A stretch of 64,000 bases of DNA, from the NCBI RefSeq assembly GCF_024436375.1, contig NZ_JAFMZM010000002.1, positions 310,001 to 374,000 on the forward strand. Reading direction: 5' to 3'. A model generated the notes under the pieces. It saw only the letters and a list, made by a program, of their open reading frames with translations. It did no database searches and was not told the origin of the DNA. A program made the translations under genes and the position numbers. The DNA comes from Nocardioides astragali. Lineage in GTDB: Bacteria; Actinomycetota; Actinomycetes; Propionibacteriales; Nocardioidaceae. Shown in pieces: positions 53,233-61,679 of the stretch. Positions within the stretch are counted from its first letter, which is position 1; the number at the start of each line of letters is the position of its first letter.

Positions 53233-53855
53233 GTGCCGTCACCGCCGCGCCCGACGCGGACACCGCCTCGCGCTGGCGTCCACGGGTCACGCACCTCCAG
53301 CGGGTCGACCCGCTGGCGGCGGAACGGGCGGCAGCCGACCTGCTCACCGCCCTGGGCATGGACCTGACTGACGACAACCTCGTCGAGACACCACGCCGGA
53401 TGGCCCACGCGCTGATCGAGATGACCAGCGGCGCGGACTTCGAGCTGACGACCTTCCCCAACGACGACGACTACGACGAGCTCGTCCTGGTCCGGGACAT
53501 CAGGGTCCAGTCGTTGTGCGAGCACCACATGCTGCCCTTCGTCGGGGTCGCCCACGTCGGCTACATCCCCGGCGAGCGGATCGTCGGGCTGTCGAAGCTC
53601 GCCCGGATGGTCGAGCTGCACGCTCGTCGACCGCAGACGCAGGAGCGCCTGACCAAGCGCATCGCCGATCACCTCCGCACCGAGCTGGACCCCCGAGGCG
53701 TCGGCGTGGTCGTGGAGGCGGAGCACACGTGCATGGGACTGCGCGGCGCGCGTACGCCCGGGGCGCGCACCAGCACCTCCGCCCTCTTCGGCCACCTGCG
53801 GGACGACTCCCGCACCCGTGCCGAGTTCCTCGCCCTGACCAGGAGCACCCCATGA
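53229..53855 (+). CDS. folE: GTP cyclohydrolase I
   Basis: A 208-residue enzyme converting GTP to 7,8-dihydroneopterin triphosphate, the first step to folate or pterins. Zinc ligands are Cys97, His100 (SLCEHHMLPF) and Cys168 (EHTCMGLRG). Other marks are GLSKLARMVELHARRPQTQERLT and RTSTSALFGHLRDD. No other folate genes are adjacent. In this context it is probably a second, condition-specific copy, with the housekeeping folE expected near ftsH/folP elsewhere. It overlaps both neighbours by four bases. Confidence 0.95.
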   Translation: MSAVTAAPDADTASRWRPRVTHLQRVDPLAAERAAADLLTALGMDLTDDNLVETPRRMAHALIEMTSGADFELTTFPNDDDYDELVLVRDIRVQSLCEHHMLPFVGVAHVGYIPGERIVGLSKLARMVELHARRPQTQERLTKRIADHLRTELDPRGVGVVVEAEHTCMGLRGARTPGARTSTSALFGHLRDDSRTRAEFLALTRSTP

Positions 53856-55060
53856 ACATCGTCATCATCGGAGCCGGCCTCGCCGGCGCCAACGCCGCCC
53901 AGGAGCTCCGCGCACAGGGACACACGGGTGACATCACGTTGATCGGCGACGAGCCGCACCCCCCGTACGAGCGGCCGCCGCTCTCCAAGGGGCTGCTGCT
54001 GGGCGACGTCGATCCTGACTCCGTCTTCGCCCACCCGACTTCCTGGTACGCCGACCACCAGGTCGAGCTGATCACCGGCGCGGCCGTCACGGACATCGAC
54101 CGCGACACCAGCCACGTCACCCTCGCGGATCGACGCCTGTCCTACGACCGGCTGCTCCTGGCCACCGGCGCCCGGCCGCGCCGTCTGCCGCTGGCCGACC
54201 AGTCCGGGGCCGACGTGGCCTACCTCCGCACGATCGACGACGCGCTGGCGCTCGCGCCCCGGCTCACCGAACGCCTGCTGATCGTCGGCGCCGGCTGGAT
54301 AGGGCTGGAGGTCGCCGCCGCAGCTCGGCAGGCGGGTGGCGCGGTCACGATCGTCGAGAACGCATCGCAGCCCCTGGTCCGCGTGCTCGGCCCGGAGATC
54401 GCTCCCATGGTCGCCGACCTGCACCGCGAGCACGGCGTGGACCTCCGACTCGACACGAGCATCCTCGCCATCGAGCACGTCGAGGGGCGCACCACCGTAC
54501 GTCTCGACGACGGCACCGACGTCACCCCCGACCTGATCCTCGTCGGCATAGGTGCGGAGCCCGACGACTCGCTGGCAGCCAAGGCAGGGCTGGCCACGGA
54601 CCACGGGGTGCTGGTCGATGCCCGACTCCGTGCCAGTGCCCCTCACGTGTATGCCGCAGGAGACGTCGCCCACCACGACCATCCGCTCCACGGGCGCCTG
54701 CGCGTCGAGCACTGGGACACGGCCATCCACCACGGCCGCCATGCGGCGCGCGTGATGCTCGGCGACGACCAGCCCTACGTCCGCCAGCCCTACTTCTTCA
54801 CCGACCAGTACGACCTCGGCATGGAGTACGTCGGTCACGTCGGGCGGGAGGGCCACGACGAGGTGGTGATCCGCGGCAGCATCGCCGACCGCAGGTTCAC
54901 CGCTCTCTGGATCGCCGGTGGCCGCGTGGCCGCCGGGATGCACGTCAACGACTGGGATGCCACGGACTCGCTACGTGCCCTCGTCGGTCGGCGAGCCATC
55001 CCCGCCGTGCGGAACCCGTCCCTCACCCTCGGCGAGGCACGCGCCGCTGGCGAGGGGTAG
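53852..55060 (+). CDS. FAD/NAD-dependent ferredoxin reductase
   Basis: A 402-residue oxidoreductase that moves electrons from NAD(P)H to a ferredoxin or similar carrier. The FAD motif is IVIIGAGLAGANAA (residues 3-16), then YERPPLSKGLLLG, ATGARPR, the NAD motif LIVGAGWIGLEVAAAAR at about 148, and the second FAD motif VYAAGDVAHHDHPLHG. The reductase C-terminal domain follows (YFFTDQYDLGMEYVGHVG). ATG 53852 overlaps the folE stop. No ferredoxin or Rieske gene is adjacent, so its partner may be the DoxX-like protein or encoded elsewhere. Confidence 0.93.
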   Translation: MNIVIIGAGLAGANAAQELRAQGHTGDITLIGDEPHPPYERPPLSKGLLLGDVDPDSVFAHPTSWYADHQVELITGAAVTDIDRDTSHVTLADRRLSYDRLLLATGARPRRLPLADQSGADVAYLRTIDDALALAPRLTERLLIVGAGWIGLEVAAAARQAGGAVTIVENASQPLVRVLGPEIAPMVADLHREHGVDLRLDTSILAIEHVEGRTTVRLDDGTDVTPDLILVGIGAEPDDSLAAKAGLATDHGVLVDARLRASAPHVYAAGDVAHHDHPLHGRLRVEHWDTAIHHGRHAARVMLGDDQPYVRQPYFFTDQYDLGMEYVGHVGREGHDEVVIRGSIADRRFTALWIAGGRVAAGMHVNDWDATDSLRALVGRRAIPAVRNPSLTLGEARAAGEG

Positions 55061-55091
55061 CCGGACTGGGCTCGGCCGGTCGACGCCATCC

Positions 55092-55583
55092 TCAGGGCCC
55101 CTTCGCCGGAGCAGGCGACACGCGGGGCGGTTCAAGTGTCTGCGTGAGGCGACGCGCCACCTGGGCGGCGGCTCGGAGGTCGTCGTCCGACCAGTCGTCG
55201 AGGAGCTTCTCGTAGAGCGAGCGGGCCGTCAGCTTCGTACGCCGATGACGCGCGGCGCCCGCGCGGGTGGCACTCACCAGGACGGCCCGGCCGTCCCGCG
55301 GGTCGCCGTCGCGCTCGACCATTCCCAGGTCCTCCAGCCGGCGGACCTGGGTGGTCATCGTGGAGCGGTCGACCTCCTGCCAGTCGGCCAGCTCCGAGAG
55401 TCGGACGGGTCCGGTGTCCGTGATCCGGCCCAGCAGCCAGGCATCGGTCCAGGACAGGGCCGGCTCCGCGTCGGCCAGCATCGCCCGCTTCACGTCGCTC
55501 CTGGTGAACCAGCGCACCAACATCGGCACCGCGCGCTCGAGGGCGATAGCGGCGTCAGCCCCGGGAGCAGGCGCTCGATCCAT
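55092..55583 (-). CDS. MarR family transcriptional regulator
   Basis: A 163-residue winged-helix regulator. The DNA-binding core is VRLSELADWQEVDRSTMTTQ, VRRLEDLGMVERDGDPRDGR, AVLVSATRAG. The N- and C-terminal helices form the dimer domain. It is leaderless (TAGTCT 6 nt before ATG 55583) and divergent from the microprotein/flavoenzyme operon. A perfect palindrome (55609-55624) sits where its -35 region should be, consistent with autorepression and control of the divergent operon. Confidence 0.92.
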   Translation of the reverse strand: MDRAPAPGADAAIALERAVPMLVRWFTRSDVKRAMLADAEPALSWTDAWLLGRITDTGPVRLSELADWQEVDRSTMTTQVRRLEDLGMVERDGDPRDGRAVLVSATRAGAARHRRTKLTARSLYEKLLDDWSDDDLRAAAQVARRLTQTLEPPRVSPAPAKGP

Positions 55584-55589
55584 ACGACG

Positions 55590-55595
55590 AGACTA
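55590..55595 (-). promoter_or_regulatory. -10 element TAGTCT for leaderless marR
   Basis: Minus-strand TAGTCT, 6 nt from ATG 55583. The palindrome begins 13 bases further upstream. Confidence 0.55.
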
Positions 55596-55608
55596 GCGTC
55601 ACCATTTA

Positions 55609-55624
55609 GTTGGATGATTCCAAC
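55609..55624. promoter_or_regulatory. MarR-type operator palindrome
   Basis: GTTGGA-TGAT-TCCAAC, perfect 6-bp arms with a 4-base centre, in an A/T-rich pocket between the MarR gene and the operon it faces. The TTGG...CCAA form is typical of MarR dimers. Confidence 0.7.
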
Positions 55625-55673
55625 CATATCGGGTGTTGCACCCAGTGACAGCCGCCCGAGGAAGGAGTCAGAG

Positions 55674-55817
55674 ATGACCGCGACAGAGACCGCACCACGC
55701 CCGGTTGGCGAGGCTCGATCGCTCGCGGAGCGCGAGGTCGACGCCGGCGTGCCGGACATCGTCGACGTCTGGGGGCGCGACTCCTTCCCGGCCAGCGACG
55801 CGCCAGCCAACTGGTAG
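55674..55817 (+). CDS. 47-residue microprotein with DSFPASDxP motif
   Basis: MTATETAPRPVGEARSLAER, EVDAGVPDIVDVWG, then RDSFPASDAPANW. The C-terminal DSFPASDxPxxW motif recurs in short proteins across Actinobacteria and Proteobacteria, often next to oxidoreductase genes; no function is established to my knowledge. ATG 55674 follows AAGGAG. It is 40 bases before the flavoenzyme gene and downstream of the MarR operator, so it is likely co-regulated. Confidence 0.7.
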   Translation: MTATETAPRPVGEARSLAEREVDAGVPDIVDVWGRDSFPASDAPANW

Positions 55818-55857
55818 CGGTCGCTCACCCAACCCATCGCATGCACAGGAGGACCAC

Positions 55858-57714
55858 ATGACCAGCAGTTCCCGCCAGTTCCCCGGCTCCATCGGAACCG
55901 TCTCCGACCTGGGGATCCCGGACGAGGTGGACGTCGCCATCGTCGGATCTGGAGGTGCCGGCCTGATGGCGGCACTCACCGCCGCCAAGCAGGGCGCCCG
56001 TGTCCTCGTCGTGGAGTCCCGCGAGCTCGTCGGGGGTGCCACCGGCATCTCGGCCGGTGCCGCCTGGATCCCCAACCACGGGTTCTCCACCAAGCAGCTG
56101 AAGGTGAAGGACGACCTGGACCAGGCTCGGCGCTACATCTACGGCCAGGGGCGGGACAAGGTCCTCGACCACGCCCTGGTCGAGCAGTTCCTGGAGACCG
56201 GCCCCCGCGTCGCCCGCTACATCGAGGAGCACACGTCCTTCGGATGGATCCCGACGATCTGGCCAGACTACCGCTCGGACATCGACGGCGCGTCCATCGG
56301 CCGGGCTCTCTTCCCCGGCCCGTACTCGCCCCAGGGACTGGGTGAGGCCGCGAAGTACGTGCGCCCGGCCCTGACCACGGGCATGGCCAAGAACCCGCTG
56401 CCCTTCTGGTTGCTCGGCGGCATGGGCATCGACGAGGCCTGGCTGGCCGGCCCCGCCCTCGTCGGGGCGCTGCTCGAGGCAGGCCTGCGCAACGGAGTGG
56501 ACGTACGCGTCGAGGCGCCAGCCGTCCGCCTCGTGGCGCAGGGGGCGGGCGTGCGCGGCGTCGTCGTACGCGCTGACGGTGTCGATCACACCGTACGCAC
56601 CACCGGCGGTGTCCTTCTCGCGAGCGGCGGCTTCGAGAGCTCCGCCGACGCCACCTCGACCTACCTCGACGGACCCCTCGGCACGCAGGTCTCACCCGCC
56701 GGCCACGACGGCATCGCCGTCCAGCTGGCCGAGGAGGTCGGTGCCGACCTGACCGGCATGCAGGACGCCTGGTGGATGCCCGGCGTGCAGCTGCCCGGCG
56801 AGGAGCTCGAAGGCCGCCCGCTCAGCCGGGTCTTCCTGGGCGAGCGCGCGCTGCCGCACAGCATCATGGTGAACCGCAAGGGCGAGCGCTTCGCGAACGA
56901 GGCCCTGGCCTACGACCAGTTCGGCGCCATCATGCGCGAGGTCGATCCCGAGACCGGGGACATGCCCAACGCCGAGGCATGGCTGGTCTTCGACCAGAAC
57001 TACTGGGACAAGTTCGGCATCTTCGGGATCGAGCCCGGGGGAGAGGCGCCCGGCTACCTCCACCGCGCGGACACCCTGGCCGAGCTGGCGAGGGAGATCG
57101 ACATCGACGAGGGAGGACTGCTCGGCACCGTCGACCGCTTCAACCCGGAAGCCCGACGCGCTCAGGACCCGCAGTTCGGCCGCGGGGACACGTTGTTCGA
57201 CCGCTACTTCGGCGCCTACTACCCGAGGCTCGGCAGCTACTCGCCCGACGCTCGGTTCCCGGCGGCCACCGCGAAGGCCCGGCTGCGCATCGCCAAGGCG
57301 ATCGGTCCCGTGGTCAACAGGCTCGCCGGCCGGGCAGCGAGGAGCAACGACCCTGAGCGAGTGCGCTCGGTCGTCGTCGGACCCATGGCGAGGATCATCC
57401 GCCCGGTGCTCGAGAGCCCCAGGTCCAGTGTGCTCGGGCCGCTCGACACCTCCCCCTACTACGCACTGAAGGTCGAGGCCAGCGCCTTGGGCACCGTAGG
57501 GGGTCCCAGGACCGATGCCCGCGGGCGGGCGCTGGACACCGAGGGGCGGGTCATCCCCGGTCTGTACGCGGCGGGCAATGCGGGCGGCGCACCCACGAAG
57601 GGGTTCTACGGCGGCGCCGGAGGCACGATCTCGCTCGGACTGGTGTTCGGCCACCTCGCGGGCCTGGAGGCGGCCCGGCGTACGAAGGAGGCGACCCAGC
57701 GGGACGCCGCCTGA
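55858..57714 (+). CDS. FAD-binding dehydrogenase, 3-ketosteroid dehydrogenase (KstD)-like
   Basis: A 618-residue flavoenzyme of the FAD_binding_2/fumarate reductase group. The dinucleotide fold is VDVAIVGSGGAGLMAAL (GSGGAG at 30-35), followed by VLVVESRELVGGATGISAGA. HSIMVNRKGERFANEAL and the C-terminal GLYAAGNAGGAPTKGFYGGA with GGTISLGLVFGHLAG match KstD-type dehydrogenases that insert double bonds into steroid or cyclic ketone rings. A different cyclic substrate is possible. ATG 55858 follows AGGAGG. Probably induced when the MarR protein is released. Confidence 0.9.
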   Translation: MTSSSRQFPGSIGTVSDLGIPDEVDVAIVGSGGAGLMAALTAAKQGARVLVVESRELVGGATGISAGAAWIPNHGFSTKQLKVKDDLDQARRYIYGQGRDKVLDHALVEQFLETGPRVARYIEEHTSFGWIPTIWPDYRSDIDGASIGRALFPGPYSPQGLGEAAKYVRPALTTGMAKNPLPFWLLGGMGIDEAWLAGPALVGALLEAGLRNGVDVRVEAPAVRLVAQGAGVRGVVVRADGVDHTVRTTGGVLLASGGFESSADATSTYLDGPLGTQVSPAGHDGIAVQLAEEVGADLTGMQDAWWMPGVQLPGEELEGRPLSRVFLGERALPHSIMVNRKGERFANEALAYDQFGAIMREVDPETGDMPNAEAWLVFDQNYWDKFGIFGIEPGGEAPGYLHRADTLAELAREIDIDEGGLLGTVDRFNPEARRAQDPQFGRGDTLFDRYFGAYYPRLGSYSPDARFPAATAKARLRIAKAIGPVVNRLAGRAARSNDPERVRSVVVGPMARIIRPVLESPRSSVLGPLDTSPYYALKVEASALGTVGGPRTDARGRALDTEGRVIPGLYAAGNAGGAPTKGFYGGAGGTISLGLVFGHLAGLEAARRTKEATQRDAA

Positions 57715-57750
57715 GCCTGCCCAGCAGGGCCGACGTCCCACACGCACGAA

Positions 57751-57780
57751 TGGCCCCGACCGCAAGAGCGGTCGGGGCCA
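57751..57780. terminator. Bidirectional stem-loop terminator
   Basis: Perfect 13-bp stem TGGCCCCGACCGC / GCGGTCGGGGCCA with an AAGA loop, lying between the convergent stops of the flavoenzyme gene and cspA. Confidence 0.85.
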
Positions 57781-57794
57781 GACGTTGGTGGATC

Positions 57795-57998
57795 TCAGAC
57801 GATGCGGACGTTCTCAGCCTGGGGACCCTTGGGGCCCTGGGCGAGGTCGAACTCGACCTTCTGGTTGTCCTCGAGCGACTTGTAGCCGCTGGACTGGATC
57901 GCGGAGAAGTGGACGAACACGTCCTCGCCGCCGCCATCCTGCGCGATGAAGCCGAAGCCCTTGTCAGCGTTGAACCACTTGACAGTTCCTGAAGCCAT
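57795..57998 (-). CDS. cspA: Cold shock protein, CspA family
   Basis: A 67-residue single-domain RNA chaperone. RNP1 is KGFGFIAQ and RNP2 is [26 protein letters not shown] opens it and [14 protein letters not shown] closes it. ATG 57998 is at the family N-terminus, with CAAGGGAA as ribosome site; the frame is open further upstream but not protein-like. The A/T-richer 5' region (58000-58120) is compatible with a long regulated leader, as is common for csp genes. Confidence 0.97.
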   Translation of the reverse strand: MASGTVKWFNADKGFGFIAQDGGGEDVFVHFSAIQSSGYKSLEDNQKVEFDLAQGPKGPQAENVRIV

Positions 57999-58244
57999 GA
58001 TCTGTTCCCTTGTTCGGTGCCGAGGGCAACGTGCCCTCGTGCCATTGAAGACATCCAACTGAGCTGATGTCCAGCGAACCGAAAACCAGGAGTACAAGAT
58101 ACGAGCCGCGACTACGTGCGCGGCCAGGGCGATCCGAGAACCGCCCCTTCAACAACACCAGCGTAGTGCATGGCTGGTGGGTTCGGGTCTTCGGGGGGAC
58201 GGCGATCCTCGCCGGGTCCGTCGGGTCGTGCCGTGGGCCGCTCG

Positions 58245-59000
58245 TCACGCACCCCCTGGACGGCGTACGTCCCGGGGCCACCCGAGCTCAGCGGACACCC
58301 CGGGGCTGAAGGCCACGTGGTCGGGCGCCCGGGCCGCCAGGCCGGGCAGGCCCCCCGATGCCATCAGGCCGTCGTCCAGTGCCAGCACCTCGGCGTCGTG
58401 CACGGGCCAGGGCTCGTGCCGGCTGCGGATGTGGAGCGTCCGACCCCACCAGTGCACGTGGACGCGCCACCGCGCGCTGAGGAAGTCGTCGAGCGGGGTC
58501 CTCTCTCGTCGCTCGCCGACCCGCACCACGACATGGCTCTCGGGCCGTGGACCGAGGCGGCGGAGGCGCGCGTCGTAGGAGTGCACGTCTCCGTCCACCC
58601 GGTGGCTCATGCTCGCCCAGCGGTAGGGCAGCCCGAAGGCCGCCCGGGCACCGATCACGGCCGGTCCCCGGTTGGTGTCGAGGCTGAGGAAGACGATGCC
58701 GCGACGCCCCCTCTCGTCGACCGAGTAGAGCCGCACGTTGGTCTCGAGGAACGATCCGAGCCAGGGGATACCGGGACCGCGGCCGATCCCGGTGCCCACT
58801 GCCCGGAACGGGATCAGGCCGACGTACGTGACACCGTCGACGCTGTCCGGACGGGCGCCCGCAGGCATCCGGTGCGCGACCAGCGCCGGGTCGACGGCCC
58901 AGTGCAGGAACGTCAGGTCGTGCCAGCCCTGGTTCATCATCACTGCTCCGGTCATGGCCGGAGCGCGTGGCGAGACGGGTTCGACGACCGGGTCGTTCAC
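58245..59000 (-). CDS. DUF2071 (YqjF-like) protein
   Basis: A 251-residue soluble protein. Family marks are MMNQGWHDLTFLHWAVDPALVAHRMP, YVGLIPFRAVGTG, FLETNVRLYSVDERGRRGIVFLSLD and FGLPYRWASM. These match DUF2071, an acetoacetate-decarboxylase-like fold with no assigned activity. GTG 59000 has TACGGT 6 nt upstream and is leaderless; an earlier start at 59048 is less likely. It is divergent from the ABC exporter operon with 105 bases between the start codons. Confidence 0.88.
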   Translation of the reverse strand: MNDPVVEPVSPRAPAMTGAVMMNQGWHDLTFLHWAVDPALVAHRMPAGARPDSVDGVTYVGLIPFRAVGTGIGRGPGIPWLGSFLETNVRLYSVDERGRRGIVFLSLDTNRGPAVIGARAAFGLPYRWASMSHRVDGDVHSYDARLRRLGPRPESHVVVRVGERRERTPLDDFLSARWRVHVHWWGRTLHIRSRHEPWPVHDAEVLALDDGLMASGGLPGLAARAPDHVAFSPGVSAELGWPRDVRRPGGA

Positions 59001-59006
59001 CCGTTC

Positions 59007-59012
59007 ACCGTA
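59007..59012 (-). promoter_or_regulatory. -10 element TACGGT for leaderless DUF2071 gene
   Basis: Minus-strand TACGGT with 6 nt to GTG 59000. Confidence 0.5.
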
Positions 59013-59092
59013 GGGCAGGAGGGGGAAGGCTGTCCGTCCTCCGTGCACAGCTCTCTACGGGCAATCATTACCCCGATGTCGCGGCCCTGATC

Positions 59093-59098
59093 TAGTGT
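59093..59098 (+). promoter_or_regulatory. -10 element TAGTGT for leaderless ABC operon
   Basis: TAGTGT with 7 nt to GTG 59106. Confidence 0.55.
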
Positions 59099-59105
59099 CG
59101 GCCAC

Positions 59106-60041
59106 GTGACGGAACCGATGATCTCGGCTCGGGGACTCCGCAAGTCCTTCGGCGACGTGGACGCCGTGAAGGGCATCGACGTCGAGGTCCGCAAGGGCGA
59201 GGCCTTCGGCTTCCTCGGCCCCAACGGTGCTGGCAAGTCGAGCACGATGCGCATGATCGCGACCGTCAGCCCCGTGTCCGGCGGCGAGCTGAGGATCCTG
59301 GGCATGGACCCGGCGACCGAGGGGCCGGCGATCCGCTCCCGGCTCGGCGTGTGCCCGCAGGAGGACACGCTCGACAACGAGCTCAACGTCTTCGACAACC
59401 TCTATGTCTACGGCCGCTACTTCGGCATCGACAAGGCCACCGTGCGTGCGCGGGCCGAGGAGCTGCTGGAGTTCGTGCAGCTCACCGACAAGCGCCAGGC
59501 CAAGGTCGAGAACCTCTCCGGAGGCATGAAGCGCCGGCTCACCATCGCCCGCTCGCTGGTCAACAGTCCCGACCTGCTGCTGCTCGACGAGCCCACCACG
59601 GGCCTCGACCCGCAGGCCCGCCACGTCCTGTGGGACCAGCTCTTCCGTCTCAAGCAGGCCGGCGTCACCCTGGTCATCACCACCCACTACATGGACGAGG
59701 CCGAGCAGCTGTGCGACCGGCTCGTGGTCATGGACAAGGGGGTGATCGCCGCCGAGGGCTCGCCGCGGCAGCTCATCGACGAGCACTCCACCCGTGAGGT
59801 CGCCGAGCTGCGCTTCGGGATCGCCGACGAGGGAAACGTCCACGAGCAGATCGCGGGCAAGATCGAGGACCTCGGGCGGCTGGAGGTGTTGCCGGACCGG
59901 ATCCTCGTCTACAGCCCTGACGGCGAGGAGGTCATCGCCAAGGTGCACGAGCGCGGCCTCGAGCCGATCGCAGTGCTGGTGCGTCGCTCCACCCTGGAGG
60001 ACGTGTTCCTCAAGCTGACCGGCCGGACGCTGGTGGACTGA
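59106..60041 (+). CDS. ABC transporter ATP-binding protein (DrrA/NodI-like exporter)
   Basis: A 311-residue ATPase. Walker A is GPNGAGKS (38-45), the Q-loop is in CPQEDTLD, the signature LSGGM is at 137-141, Walker B LLLLDEP at 157-163, and the H-loop in VITTHYMDEAEQ. The C-terminal extension (about 230-311, ending TLEDVFLKLTGRTL) is typical of the DrrA/NodI/CcmA exporter class. Its stop shares one base with the first permease start (TGATG), and the start is a leaderless GTG. It powers export of an unknown compound through the two permeases downstream. Confidence 0.95.
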   Translation: MTEPMISARGLRKSFGDVDAVKGIDVEVRKGEAFGFLGPNGAGKSSTMRMIATVSPVSGGELRILGMDPATEGPAIRSRLGVCPQEDTLDNELNVFDNLYVYGRYFGIDKATVRARAEELLEFVQLTDKRQAKVENLSGGMKRRLTIARSLVNSPDLLLLDEPTTGLDPQARHVLWDQLFRLKQAGVTLVITTHYMDEAEQLCDRLVVMDKGVIAAEGSPRQLIDEHSTREVAELRFGIADEGNVHEQIAGKIEDLGRLEVLPDRILVYSPDGEEVIAKVHERGLEPIAVLVRRSTLEDVFLKLTGRTLVD

Positions 60042-60868
60042 TGGCCAGTCAGGACGGGCTGGACAGGCTCGACCGGGCGACTGGCCTCGGCATCCTCGAG
60101 GGCGCGCTGCGTCAGCTCGACTACTGGTGGACGGTCCTCAAGCGCACGTGGCGCGGCGGAGTCATCTCCAGCTTCATCTCGCCCCTCTTCTACGTCGTGG
60201 GGATGGGAGTCCTGCTCGGCGGCTTCGTCCCGGGCGACCCCGCCCGGCTCGAGGGCGCCACGTCCTACCTCGACTTCGTCGTCCCCGGCCTGGTGGCCGG
60301 ACACGCCATGCAGATCGCCGTTGGGGAGACGACGTACCCGGTCATGGGCGGGATCAAGTGGCACAAGAGCTACCACGCACAGCTCGCCACACCTCTGGGC
60401 GTACGCGACATCGTCAACGCGCATCTGGGGTTCGTGGCGTTCCGCATCGCCTCCGCGTGCGCGGTCTTCCTGCTCGTGCTGGCACCGTTCGGCGTGTTCG
60501 CCTCATGGTGGGGCCCGATCCTGGCCTGGTTCGTGCTGCTCCTGCTCGGCATGGCTTTCGCGACCGTCATCTTCGGCATCAGCACGCGGATGAGCTCCGA
60601 GGAGGGTTTCGGCCTGATCTTCCGGCTCGGGGTCGTCCCGTTGATGCTGTTCTCCGGCTCGTTCTTCCCGATCGCCAACCTCGGCCCGGTGCTGGAGGTG
60701 GTCGCCTGGTTCACCCCGCTGTGGCACGGCGTCGACCTCACCCGGACGCTCTGCCTCGACACGGTGGACCTGCCGCGCGCGCTGGTGCACCTCGCGGTCC
60801 TGGCCATCATCACCGCCTTCGGCTGGCTGTGGGCCATCCGCGGGATGGAGGGGCGGATGAGGTCCTGA
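60041..60868 (+). CDS. ABC-2 type permease (first)
   Basis: A 275-residue membrane protein with about six helices, of the ABC-2/DrrB-NodJ type: cytosolic N-terminus, SFISPLFYVVGMGVLLGGFV, then LIFRLGVVPLMLFSGSFFPI, the characteristic FSGSFFP turn, near helix five. It is joined to the ATPase gene and to the second permease gene by TGATG overlaps, which fits a heterodimeric exporter with one ATPase type. Confidence 0.92.
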   Translation: MASQDGLDRLDRATGLGILEGALRQLDYWWTVLKRTWRGGVISSFISPLFYVVGMGVLLGGFVPGDPARLEGATSYLDFVVPGLVAGHAMQIAVGETTYPVMGGIKWHKSYHAQLATPLGVRDIVNAHLGFVAFRIASACAVFLLVLAPFGVFASWWGPILAWFVLLLLGMAFATVIFGISTRMSSEEGFGLIFRLGVVPLMLFSGSFFPIANLGPVLEVVAWFTPLWHGVDLTRTLCLDTVDLPRALVHLAVLAIITAFGWLWAIRGMEGRMRS

Positions 60869-61647
60869 TGGCCGTGCTGACGCCGATGCAGGCGGTGGGT
60901 GCCATCACCCTGCGCAACTACACCACCTACAAGCGCTACTGGAAGCTCTTCCTGACGGGCTTCCTCGAGCCGGTGTTCTACCTGTTCGCCATCGGGATCG
61001 GTGTCGGCCAGCTGATCGGCACGTTCGAGTTCCACGGCCAGGTCATCCCCTACGCCGACTTCGTCGCGCCGGCGATGCTCGCCGCCTCGGCGTTCAACGG
61101 AGCGATGCTCGACTCCACCTTCAACGTGTTCTTCAAGCTGCGCTACACCAAGCTGTACGACCAGATGCTGGCGACGCCGTTGAGCACCACCGACGTGGCG
61201 CGCGGGGAGATCCTGTGGGGGCAGATCCGGGGCGCGTCCTACGCAGCAATGTTCCTGCTCGTGATGCTCGCGATGGGCATGATCAACAGCTGGTGGGCGC
61301 TGCTCGCGCTGCCGGCCACGCTGCTCATCGGGTTCTCCTTCAGCGCGGTCTTCATGGCGTGGACGACCTACATGAAGAGCTTCCAGGACTTCGACAAGAT
61401 CTCTCTCGTCCAGCTGCCCCTGTTCATCTTCTCGGGCACGTTCTTCCCGGTCGAGGCGTTCGGCGACAACGTGCTCCGCTGGATCGTCGAGGCGACCCCT
61501 CTCTATCGAGGAGTCGTGCTGTGCCGCGAGCTGACCACCGGTGCCGTGACCTGGGGGTCGGCGGTCTCTGTTGGCTACCTGGTGGTGATGGGTGTGCTCG
61601 GCCTGCTCGTCGTACGCCGGCGGCTGGACACGCTCCTGCGAACCTAG
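60868..61647 (+). CDS. ABC-2 type permease (second)
   Basis: A 259-residue permease, paralogous to the preceding one. YWKLFLTGFLEPVFYLFAIG is the first helix, and LVQLPLFIFSGTFFPVEAF carries the family turn. It ends in VVRRRLDTLLR. The ATG shares a base with the previous stop. Together the three genes form a complete exporter. Substrate (drug, lipid or glycan) unknown. Confidence 0.92.
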   Translation: MAVLTPMQAVGAITLRNYTTYKRYWKLFLTGFLEPVFYLFAIGIGVGQLIGTFEFHGQVIPYADFVAPAMLAASAFNGAMLDSTFNVFFKLRYTKLYDQMLATPLSTTDVARGEILWGQIRGASYAAMFLLVMLAMGMINSWWALLALPATLLIGFSFSAVFMAWTTYMKSFQDFDKISLVQLPLFIFSGTFFPVEAFGDNVLRWIVEATPLYRGVVLCRELTTGAVTWGSAVSVGYLVVMGVLGLLVVRRRLDTLLRT

Positions 61648-61679
61648 GGCGCGGGAGTGAGCCGCTCGGCCACGGGGCG

